Part shown: one piece after another, positions 9,351 through 15,939 of the stretch | How the letters are laid out: each line of letters begins with the position of its first letter | How positions within the stretch are numbered: the stretch's first letter is position 1 | Origin: Pseudomonadales bacterium | GTDB taxonomy: Bacteria > Pseudomonadota > Gammaproteobacteria > Pseudomonadales > Azotimanducaceae | Assembly (NCBI GenBank): GCA_019090615.1 | Contig: JAHRVQ010000006.1 | Span: 62,001-126,000 of the forward strand | DNA length: 64,000 nt | Direction: 5' to 3' | The notes under the pieces: model-generated | Told to the model about the DNA's origin: nothing | The model's database searches: none | What the model saw: the letters and a program-made list of their open reading frames with translations, nothing else | Program-made: the position numbers and the translations under genes

Positions 9351-9450
9351 TATACTGTCTCCATTAGAACCATTTGCATTAGAACCATCTTCAATAGAGC
9401 TATCTTCATTAGAGCTATCTCCATTAGAGCTATCTTCATTAAGCTTGACG
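9346..9450. repeat. 15-bp tandem repeat array at the nnr start
   Basis: Five clear 15-bp units (9361–9375, 9376–9390, 9391–9405, 9406–9420, 9421–9435; consensus TCATTAGAGCTATCT), flanked by degenerate units at 9346–9360, which contains the nnr start codon, and 9436–9450. On the nnr strand the units read in the nnr frame as Asn-Glu-Asp-Ser-Ser-like pentapeptides. The array fills most of the divergent nnr/queG promoter region, so copy number would change promoter or leader spacing. Confidence 0.85.
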
Positions 9451-9482
9451 GGATAACCTCTTTTTTAATCTGTCATTAAAGA

Positions 9483-10619
9483 ATGCGCTCAGTGCCTAGT
9501 ATAATGAATCCATCAGTATTCGAAAATCTCGCGGTTAATATTCGTTTATGGAGCGAGTCGCTTGGTTTTCAACAAGTGGGCATCACTGACACTCAACTTG
9601 GACCGCACGGCACTCACCTAAAGCAATGGCTGGACAAAAATTTCCATGGCGAAATGTCTTACATGGCAGCCCACGGCGACAAGCGTAGCAAACCAGCCGA
9701 GTTAATCGAAAACACCTACCGAATTATATCCCTACGGATGAACTATCTGCCACAGGACACCGAACCTCTGCAGATACTGGGACAGGATAACAGTGCCTAC
9801 GTCGCGCGGTATACAATGGGTCGCGACTACCATAAAGTGATTCGTAAGCGGCTGGCCAAATTGTGGCAAAAAATAGCCACCGAATTAGCCAACAACGATC
9901 TAAATGAATATTCTGGGCGGGTATTCACTGACAGCGCACCAGTGCTGGAAAAAGCCATCGCCGCCAAAGCCGGCCTCGGCTGGATCGGTAAAAACACCCT
10001 GCTGCTTAATCGGCAAGCGGGTTCATGGTTTTTTCTGGGTGAGATATATACCGATATACCGCTACCGGTCGATTCCAGCAGCAACGAAAATCACTGCGGC
10101 ACCTGCACTAGCTGTATTGATATCTGCCCCACCGATGCCATCGTTGCACCGTATCAGCTAGATGCAAGGCGCTGTATTTCCTATTTAACGATCGAACACA
10201 AGGGCACTATCGAACCCTCGCTACGCAAAGCAATGGGCAACCGAATATTTGGCTGTGACGATTGCCAACTATTTTGCCCCTGGAATAAGTTCGCCAAATT
10301 TACCACTGAAACAGATTTTTCACCGCGCCATAAACTGGACAAGGCAGACCTTTTAAGCTTATTTTCATGGGATGAAGCTGAGTTTCTCAGCAAAACGGAA
10401 GGTTCGGCGATACGCCGCACCGGCTTTCAAGGCTGGCAACGCAACCTTGCTATCGCGCTGGGCAATGCCCGCTTTAGTGAGGATATACTCGGGGCACTTT
10501 ATCAACGCAAACCAGCTGCCTCAGAAATCCTCAAAGAGCATATCGACTGGGCTATTCAGGAACAGCAAGCAAAGGCTCGACAGCAGCATAAAAATGCCCA
10601 TAGCAAAAAAAGCCTTTAG
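9483..10619 (+). CDS. queG: QueG, epoxyqueuosine reductase
   Basis: Cobalamin- and [4Fe-4S]-dependent enzyme reducing epoxyqueuosine to queuosine in the wobble base of GUN tRNAs. 378 aa. It has the QueG N-terminal region (LGFQQVGITD, GEMSYMAAHGDKR, MGRDYHKVIRKRLAKL), the catalytic segment around VFTDSAPVLEKAIAAKAGLGWIGKN, and two ferredoxin clusters (CGTCTSCIDICPTDAI and CDDCQLFCPWN). The first ATG (9483) is used here; the ATG at 9504 aligns equally well with the E. coli start. Neither has a strong ribosome-binding site. The 3' end runs into an imperfect ~18-bp tandem repeat. Confidence 0.96.
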   Translation: MRSVPSIMNPSVFENLAVNIRLWSESLGFQQVGITDTQLGPHGTHLKQWLDKNFHGEMSYMAAHGDKRSKPAELIENTYRIISLRMNYLPQDTEPLQILGQDNSAYVARYTMGRDYHKVIRKRLAKLWQKIATELANNDLNEYSGRVFTDSAPVLEKAIAAKAGLGWIGKNTLLLNRQAGSWFFLGEIYTDIPLPVDSSSNENHCGTCTSCIDICPTDAIVAPYQLDARRCISYLTIEHKGTIEPSLRKAMGNRIFGCDDCQLFCPWNKFAKFTTETDFSPRHKLDKADLLSLFSWDEAEFLSKTEGSAIRRTGFQGWQRNLAIALGNARFSEDILGALYQRKPAASEILKEHIDWAIQEQQAKARQQHKNAHSKKSL

Positions 10620-10666
10620 CGGAATAAGAGCCCTCAGCGAAATAAAAAGCCCTTAGCGAAATACCT
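10602..10666. repeat. imperfect 16–19 bp tandem repeat at the queG 3' end
   Basis: Four successive units begin with AGC and carry GAAATAAAAAGCCCT-like bodies: 10602–10617, 10618–10635, 10636–10654 and a partial unit from 10655. The first lies inside queG, the queG stop falls at the start of the second, and the rest fill the convergent queG/orn gap. No hairpin with T-run is formed, so this is not an obvious terminator. Confidence 0.7.
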
Positions 10667-10670
10667 ACGA

Positions 10671-11222
10671 CTATGGCAGTTTAAAAAAATGCTCGCGATA
10701 GTATTTAAGTTCAGCTACTGATTCACGGATATCATCAATCGCTCGATGGGCACCTTTTTTAACCACGCCAGCATGGACATCTGGACGCCAACGCGCAGCC
10801 AGTTCTTTCACAGTAGACACATCAATGCTGCGATAATGTAAAAAATCTTCAAGTGACGCCATATAACGAACCAGGAAACGCCGATCCTGACCAATACTAT
10901 TGCCGCACAGCGGTGCCTTCCCAGGTTCAACATGGCAGCTGATAAAATCAAGTGTTTCGGCCTGCGCTTGCGCTTCCGAAACTCCTTCGCGCTGAATTCT
11001 ATCCAACAACCCTGAAGCGGTATGATGCTCGGTATTCCAGTCATCCATGCGATCAAATAACGACTGCGGCTGGGTAATTACCAGCACTGGACCTTCTGCT
11101 ATTATATTCAGTGAAGAATCAGTAATGAGCGTCGCAATTTCAATAATACGCTCAACTTCTGGGTCAAGACCTGTCATTTCAAGATCCATCCAGACAAGGT
11201 TTTCAGAATACGACACCGACAC
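10671..11222 (-). CDS. orn: Orn, oligoribonuclease
   Basis: DEDDh 3'–5' exonuclease that degrades 2–5-mer RNAs, including pGpG left from cyclic-di-GMP turnover, relevant to the FimX-like protein downstream. 183 aa. ExoI WMDLEMTGLD, ExoII GNSIGQDRRFLVRYM and ExoIII HRAIDDIRESVAEL carry the Asp/Glu/Asp/His catalytic set. The start is GTG at 11222; a second in-frame GTG at 11216 is better placed behind GGAG and gives MSYSENLVWMDLEM, so the true protein may be two residues shorter. It is convergent with queG and divergent from rhdA. Confidence 0.96.
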   Translation of the reverse strand: MSVSYSENLVWMDLEMTGLDPEVERIIEIATLITDSSLNIIAEGPVLVITQPQSLFDRMDDWNTEHHTASGLLDRIQREGVSEAQAQAETLDFISCHVEPGKAPLCGNSIGQDRRFLVRYMASLEDFLHYRSIDVSTVKELAARWRPDVHAGVVKKGAHRAIDDIRESVAELKYYREHFFKLP

Positions 11223-11516
11223 TCCAACTCACAAAATGGGTTATTTTAACCGCATTTTAACCGAAACGTCTCGATTCAATTCAATCGATCCTCTAATTGA
11301 GCAGAAAACTGTGATGCTATGCCCAGTTTCGGCCTCTAAACAAAAGCAGTTAGCAGAGGATTTTGTTGCGCCTGATAAAATTTTTAACCTCTTTGGTATC
11401 TTTTAACCTCTTTCGTATCTAGCCGCTGATCAATTTAAATCAAGTTATATCAACAGCTGCGCTATGCAGGGCATTAGAGTAGTATAGATATACAATCTCA
11501 CCTAAAGAGAACTTGC
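11223..11516. repeat. orn/rhdA divergent gap with a 19-bp tandem duplication
   Basis: This 294-bp region holds the promoters of two divergent genes. The one striking element is a tandem pair TTTTAACCTCTTTGGTATC (11382–11400) and TTTTAACCTCTTTCGTATC (11401–11419), 18 of 19 bases identical. A TATACAAT tract at 11489–11496 could be a −10 for rhdA but has no recognisable −35. In Pseudomonas rsgA and motAB sit in this neighbourhood; they are absent here. Confidence 0.6.
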
Positions 11517-12356
11517 TTGATCCCATTAATTTTAGAGCCCTCTGAATTAGCTCAGCTCATGCAGCAAGATACAGCCGAGCCAATTACAGCTGAGCCAATT
11601 ACAGCCGAGCCAATTTTGTTGATTGACCTTTCATCCACAGCAAATTATTCCACGGCCCATATCAAACATGCCATACATATTCCACCAGGCTCGCTCATTG
11701 GCGGTGTTAAACCTGCGGTTGGCAAACTGCCTACCGAGGCCGCATTAAATACTTTATTCGGTGCAATAGGTTATAACCCCAAGCAACATATTATTGCCTA
11801 TGATGATGAAGGCGGCGGCTGGGCCGGACGCTTTATCTGGACCCTGGATGTGATTGGACATAAGAACATGTCTTATCTTAACGGTGGAATTCATGCCTGG
11901 CTGGCAGCAGACCTCGCCACTACCACCGAAGTGCCAGTTATTAAAAAAACTGCCGTCAAGGTGCAAATCCACGCTGAATTTATTGCCTCACAAAAACATA
12001 TTATTAATACCCTGGGCGACCCAGAAACATTGATTTGGGATGCCCGTGCGCCTGAAGAATATAGCGGCCAGAAACAGGTATCAGCGCGCGGCGGACATAT
12101 ACCCGGCGCAATCAATTACGAATGGACCAAAGCAATGGACCAAACCCGACAACGCCGTATTCGGACAGACTTAAAAGAGTCACTAACAGCGCATGGTATT
12201 ACTGGCGACAAAAAAATAATCACCCACTGCCAATCCCATCACCGCTCCGGATTTACCTATCTGTTAGGTAAATCACTGGGGTATCAAATAACCGCTTATG
12301 ACGGCTCATGGTCTGAATGGGGCAATGACGCTAACACACCCATTGAGGTTGGCTAG
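11517..12356 (+). CDS. rhdA: RhdA-type thiosulfate:cyanide sulfurtransferase (tandem rhodanese)
   Basis: Two-domain rhodanese that moves sulfane sulfur from thiosulfate to thiophilic acceptors. 279 aa. The N-terminal domain is inactive (active Cys replaced around AYDDEGGGWAGR, residues 95–104). The C-terminal domain has Cys238 in HCQSHHRSGFTY, the loop typical of Azotobacter RhdA, not the CGSGVTA loop of mercaptopyruvate sulfurtransferase. The start is TTG at 11517 behind an AAAGAGA tract; no ATG is available. Residues 19–33 contain a threefold TAEPI repeat made by a 15-bp tandem duplication. It sits 26 bp before psd on the same strand, as in Pseudomonas. Confidence 0.93.
   Translation: MIPLILEPSELAQLMQQDTAEPITAEPITAEPILLIDLSSTANYSTAHIKHAIHIPPGSLIGGVKPAVGKLPTEAALNTLFGAIGYNPKQHIIAYDDEGGGWAGRFIWTLDVIGHKNMSYLNGGIHAWLAADLATTTEVPVIKKTAVKVQIHAEFIASQKHIINTLGDPETLIWDARAPEEYSGQKQVSARGGHIPGAINYEWTKAMDQTRQRRIRTDLKESLTAHGITGDKKIITHCQSHHRSGFTYLLGKSLGYQITAYDGSWSEWGNDANTPIEVG
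11571..11615 (+). repeat. three 15-bp tandem units inside rhdA
   Basis: ACAGCCGAGCCAATT at 11571–11585, 11586–11600 (one C/T difference) and 11601–11615. They encode TAEPI three times in a region (residues 19–33) just before the first rhodanese β-strand, where added residues should be tolerated. Confidence 0.9.
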
Positions 12357-12382
12357 CACGGGCGCGATAAACGAACTTCGCC

Positions 12383-13168
12383 ATGCATACAATTTTCCAA
12401 CATCTCCTCTCAAGGCTAGTAGGCAGCATTGCCAGTAGTGAAATAAAATGGCTAAAATGCGCCTTTATTCATTTTGTGATATGGCGTTACGGCATCAATA
12501 TTGACGACGCAAAAGAAACCAATATTGACGCTTATAGAAATTTTAACGACTTCTTTAGCCGCGAACTTAAAGACGGCATCAGACCTATCACTGGCCGCTA
12601 TTGCTCTCCCGCTGACGGCACGGTCTCAGCTGCCGGCATAATTAAAGCGGGGCAGATATTTCAGGCCAAAGGGATTAACTACAAGCTGGAAAAATTACTC
12701 GCCAGCAACGATATAGAACACCTCAACAACGGCAGTTTTATCACCGTCTATCTTTCACCCAAAGACTATCACCGGGTACACTGCCCAATCGACGCCACGT
12801 TAATCGCGGCACGTTATGTACCCGGCAAACTTTTTTCTGTGAGTCAGACTAACGCCGAACGGGTAACTGACCTATTTGCAGATAATGAACGATTGATCAT
12901 GGAATTTGATACCCAATCAGGAAAAATGATGGTGATTATGGTGGGTGCCATGATCGTTGCTGCCATCCAGCCGGTATGGCGTAAGCAACCCTATACCGCC
13001 AGGGAAATAAACGAAACAACTTTTGAAACCGGCGTTGAGTACCAACAGGGCGATGAGCTTGGTGCCTTTAAAATGGGCTCAACGGCCATAATAATCACTG
13101 AAAACTCGATAACCTGGTTGCCAAAAAGTAATCAAGTTATCCAGATGGGGGAGAGCCTGACCTTGTAG
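12383..13168 (+). CDS. psd: Phosphatidylserine decarboxylase proenzyme
   Basis: Inner-membrane enzyme converting phosphatidylserine to phosphatidylethanolamine. 261 aa. It self-cleaves to α and β chains; the site is the GST motif in AFKMGSTAI (Gly232–Ser233), giving a pyruvoyl group on the α chain. The autoprocessing Asp and His are visible in SPADGT (Asp78) and KDYHRVHCP (His130/133). The family also shows NFNDFFSRELKDGIRP. The protein is slightly shorter than E. coli Psd at its N-terminus. Start ATG 12383 follows rhdA by 26 bp. Its 3' end is convergent with epmA. Confidence 0.96.
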   Translation: MHTIFQHLLSRLVGSIASSEIKWLKCAFIHFVIWRYGINIDDAKETNIDAYRNFNDFFSRELKDGIRPITGRYCSPADGTVSAAGIIKAGQIFQAKGINYKLEKLLASNDIEHLNNGSFITVYLSPKDYHRVHCPIDATLIAARYVPGKLFSVSQTNAERVTDLFADNERLIMEFDTQSGKMMVIMVGAMIVAAIQPVWRKQPYTAREINETTFETGVEYQQGDELGAFKMGSTAIIITENSITWLPKSNQVIQMGESLTL

Positions 13169-13209
13169 AGAGTCTTATAAAAAGCCTTATAGTGAGAACG
13201 CTGCGCCAG

Positions 13210-14202
13210 CTAAAAACTCAGTACCTCACCAAGAGATGATTTATTACCAAGCAGCATCAAAAGCCTGTCAAGGCCAATTGCAACACCCGCACAATCAGGC
13301 ATTATTTGCATTGCCTGCAACAGATGCTCATTAACAGCCATTTCGGGCAAGCCGCGTAGATTCCTAATTCTATTATCTCGCGCGCCTCGTGAATGAAGAA
13401 TATCGGTATCGGTCAATTCATCGTAGCCGTTAGCGAGTTCAATGCCCTGCCAATACAACTCAAATCGATTCGCCACCTGGTCACCATCAATAAGTGCGAG
13501 CCTCGCCAGTGCTGCCTGTCCCTGTGGAAAACCAAGCACCAGATGTGGCTGCTGCAATTGCGGCTGGATGCCGATAGAAAACAATAAATCTAAAGCATCA
13601 TCAATCACACCCTCATCGGTTTCTCGATCAGGCAAATGTGATGAAAAACCTGGATATTCTTTATTTATTAGCGTTAATAACTGGCCGAATGATGCCTGAT
13701 GGGGGTTTATACCAAAGCGTTGTTTAAAAAGGTCGGCATAGGTAATAGTTATCGGCCTTTCGAATTCTTGACCAAAGTTCGTCGCTAATTCAACCAGCAG
13801 ATCAGATACTTCGCGCATCAACTGGTCAAGCTCAAAGCCCGGTTGATACCATTCCAGCATAGTAAACTCTGACCGATGCAGGCGACCCGACTCGCCGCCG
13901 CGAAATGCTGGACAGATTTGATACATTGCCCTTGCATCGTCAGCTAACAAACGTTTCATGGCTGCTTCAGGCGAACTTTGCAGAAACAACTCGGTTTTTT
14001 TTTGTGACCCGCTCGCTGCTATTGAGGTGTTCTTAGAAACCACCGGACCGAAGTTATCCAGCTTTATATGCGCAATATGCGGATCAGTCACACCCCAGCG
14101 ATCCAACACCGGGGTTATTACTTCAAGGACATTATTATTATAAAAAAAAGTCCGGATTTGATGCAGTAAACTGGCTCTGGCAAGTATTTTTGAAGTTGCG
14201 AT
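13210..14202 (-). CDS. epmA: EpmA (GenX/PoxA), EF-P–(R)-β-lysine ligase; start codon apparently ATC
   Basis: Class II lysyl-tRNA-synthetase paralogue that ligates (R)-β-lysine to the conserved Lys of EF-P. Motif 2 (FRGGESGRLHRSEFTMLEWYQPG) and motif 3 (VAIGLDRLLML) are intact, with ELANGYDELTD. The first canonical start, GTG at 14109, gives 299 aa but removes motif 1. Upstream the same frame encodes ATSKILARASLLHQIRTFFYNNN then VLEVITP, which aligns with the E. coli N-terminus. No ATG/GTG/TTG exists in that frame before a stop at 14259. The frame meets the efp stop as TAATC, so ATC (14202) sits exactly where ATG would be, giving about 330 aa. It may start at this rare codon, be mutated, or carry a sequencing error. 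Confidence 0.85.
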   Translation of the reverse strand: MATSKILARASLLHQIRTFFYNNNVLEVITPVLDRWGVTDPHIAHIKLDNFGPVVSKNTSIAASGSQKKTELFLQSSPEAAMKRLLADDARAMYQICPAFRGGESGRLHRSEFTMLEWYQPGFELDQLMREVSDLLVELATNFGQEFERPITITYADLFKQRFGINPHQASFGQLLTLINKEYPGFSSHLPDRETDEGVIDDALDLLFSIGIQPQLQQPHLVLGFPQGQAALARLALIDGDQVANRFELYWQGIELANGYDELTDTDILHSRGARDNRIRNLRGLPEMAVNEHLLQAMQIMPDCAGVAIGLDRLLMLLGNKSSLGEVLSF

Positions 14203-14774
14203 TAAGACTTGGCTCGATTTTGATAGTCTCCGGTACGGGTATCGATCCGCAACAGGTCACCAATATTGATAAAAAGAGGTACCTTCACCACAGCACCGGT
14301 ACTTAAAGTCGCAGGCTTAGTGCCTCCCTGCGCAGTATCGCCCTTTAAACCAGGATCGGTATCAACAACCTCAAGGTCAATAAAGTTAGGCGCAGTAACG
14401 TTTATTGGGTTTTCATTCCAGAGTGTCACTGCATAGGCTTCTGTTTCTTTCAGCCAACGGAGACTCTCAGAAACTGCCGCCTTATCTGCTGCAAGCTGAT
14501 CAAAGGAGCCATCTGTTTTCATGAAATGCCAATATTCACCATCGTTATAGACATACTCCATCTCGATTTCCATCACATCTGCAGCTTCCAGTGACTCACC
14601 AGATTTGAAAGTCCGCTCCCAAACCCGTCCATTGGCCAGGTTACGCATTTTAACGCGGTTAAAAGCCTGGCCCTTGCCTGGTTTTACAAATTCATTCTCG
14701 AGGATAGAACAAGGATCTCCATCCAGCATAACCTTGAGACCCGATTTAAATTCATTGGTAGAATAGGACGCCAT
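14202..14774 (-). CDS. efp: Elongation factor P
   Basis: Tripartite tRNA-mimic factor that relieves ribosome stalling at polyproline stretches. 190 aa from ATG 14774, with AGAGAAG upstream; the frame also has a TTG one codon earlier, which I reject. The modification loop [11 protein letters not shown] is present, with Lys34 (from this Met) as the β-lysylation target, fitting the adjacent epmA and epmB. The C-terminal OB domain carries [32 protein letters not shown]. The stop codon overlaps the proposed epmA start. It is divergent from epmB with only 32 bp between. Confidence 0.97.
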   Translation of the reverse strand: MASYSTNEFKSGLKVMLDGDPCSILENEFVKPGKGQAFNRVKMRNLANGRVWERTFKSGESLEAADVMEIEMEYVYNDGEYWHFMKTDGSFDQLAADKAAVSESLRWLKETEAYAVTLWNENPINVTAPNFIDLEVVDTDPGLKGDTAQGGTKPATLSTGAVVKVPLFINIGDLLRIDTRTGDYQNRAKS

Positions 14775-14806
14775 CAATCTTCTCTTTCATAAACAAGCAA
14801 TAGCCT

Positions 14807-15796
14807 ATGATACCGTTAACCGATACAAGTTGGCAGAGCCTTTCCTGGCAAGATTTGGTAATTGGGGCAATTTCAAACATAAACGACCTGACCCAACAGT
14901 TAAATCTGCCCCAAATGCCGCATTATTCTGCCTTCCCAATTAAAGTACCATTGCCATATTTAAGCCGAATCGAGCTGGGCAATCCACAGGATCCACTGCT
15001 GCGCCAAGTATTATGTCTACCTGCGGAACTTCAGAACAGCCCAGGTTTCACTGATCATCCTCTCGATGAAGCGAACTATACGCCACTGCCAGGGCTGATT
15101 CAAAAATACCAGGGCAGAGTACTCATCATTGTAACGGGCAGCTGCGCAATTAATTGCCGGTATTGCTTCAGGCGGCATTTCCCCTATCAGGATTTCCAGC
15201 CAGATAGCCGTCAATGGCAGCTATTGTTTGAACATATCCACAATGACGACTCAATCACCGAGGTTATCCTGAGCGGCGGCGACCCGCTCATGTTACCCGA
15301 CAAACGATTGCAGTGGATTGAAAGCCAGCTAGCAGCCATCCCGCATATCACCACGCTACGCTTACATACCCGACTGCCAGTGGTCATACCACAAAGAATC
15401 TGCCCTGACTTACTGAACTGGATAGCAAAATCACGGTTAAACATCGTGTTTGTAAACCACGTTAACCATGCTAACGAAATTGATGCAAAAGTCATCGAAG
15501 CAATGCAAATATTGGCCCAACACCGGGTTGTTCTCCTTAATCAAAGCGTACTTCTAAAAGGCATTAATGATGCCACTGACGAACTAGTGAACCTCTCCAA
15601 CGCGTTATTTGGCGCAGGCATATTACCTTATTATTTGCATTTGCTTGATCCGGTTAACGGCGCAGCACATTTTGATGTCGACCAGCAACAGGGAATCAGT
15701 TTAATCAATCAATTACGCGACCGATTACCTGGTTATCTCGTGCCTAAGCTGGTCCGAGAAGTCCCAGGTGACACGGCAAAAAGTCTTATTCGCTAA
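14807..15796 (+). CDS. epmB: EpmB (YjeK), lysine 2,3-aminomutase-type radical SAM enzyme
   Basis: Converts (S)-α-lysine to (R)-β-lysine for EF-P modification by EpmA. 329 aa. Radical SAM cluster CAINCRYC (Cys113, 117, 120) in VTGSCAINCRYCFRRHFPY; SAM-binding SGGDPLML; and YYLHLLDPVNGAAHFDV near the PLP-binding end. The length matches EpmB and is shorter than clostridial lysine 2,3-aminomutases. With efp divergent at 32 bp and epmA behind efp, the whole EF-P modification pathway sits together. Confidence 0.95.
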   Translation: MIPLTDTSWQSLSWQDLVIGAISNINDLTQQLNLPQMPHYSAFPIKVPLPYLSRIELGNPQDPLLRQVLCLPAELQNSPGFTDHPLDEANYTPLPGLIQKYQGRVLIIVTGSCAINCRYCFRRHFPYQDFQPDSRQWQLLFEHIHNDDSITEVILSGGDPLMLPDKRLQWIESQLAAIPHITTLRLHTRLPVVIPQRICPDLLNWIAKSRLNIVFVNHVNHANEIDAKVIEAMQILAQHRVVLLNQSVLLKGINDATDELVNLSNALFGAGILPYYLHLLDPVNGAAHFDVDQQQGISLINQLRDRLPGYLVPKLVREVPGDTAKSLIR

Positions 15797-15839
15797 TTTT
15801 ATCTGTTATATTGTCCGTTGCAGAGCAGCTAATAATATC

Positions 15840-15848
15840 TGATACAAT
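15840..15848 (+). promoter_or_regulatory. candidate extended −10 promoter of fimX
   Basis: TGATACAAT forms a TGn-TACAAT extended −10 element about 90 bp before the fimX ATG, in the 139-bp gap after epmB. No good −35 hexamer is seen at 17 bp, which extended −10 promoters can tolerate. Inference from sequence only. Confidence 0.35.
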
Positions 15849-15900
15849 CAAGCCGTTAGACCTCAGCACTGTTTTGACTTTGCTATCAAACAGGAACTTA

Positions 15901-15939
15901 ATGAAAGCAAAAATTGCCGTAAGAGCGACACTAAAATGA
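15901..15939 (+). CDS. 12-codon leader ORF overlapping the fimX start
   Basis: ATG at 15901 opens a short frame encoding MKAKIAVRATLK and ends in TGA at 15937–15939, overlapping the fimX ATG (15936) as ATGA. It has a good Shine–Dalgarno (CAGGAA, then a short gap, then ATG), better than the one in front of fimX itself. That arrangement suggests translational coupling of fimX to a short leader. It has no recognisable function and could be chance. Confidence 0.35.
   Translation: MKAKIAVRATLK

Noticed and set aside
9163-9456. Plus-strand ORF with LELSS pentapeptide-like repeats
   Set aside because: The repeats are the reverse-strand reading of the 15-bp array; the rest is antisense to nnr and has no ribosome site or family features.
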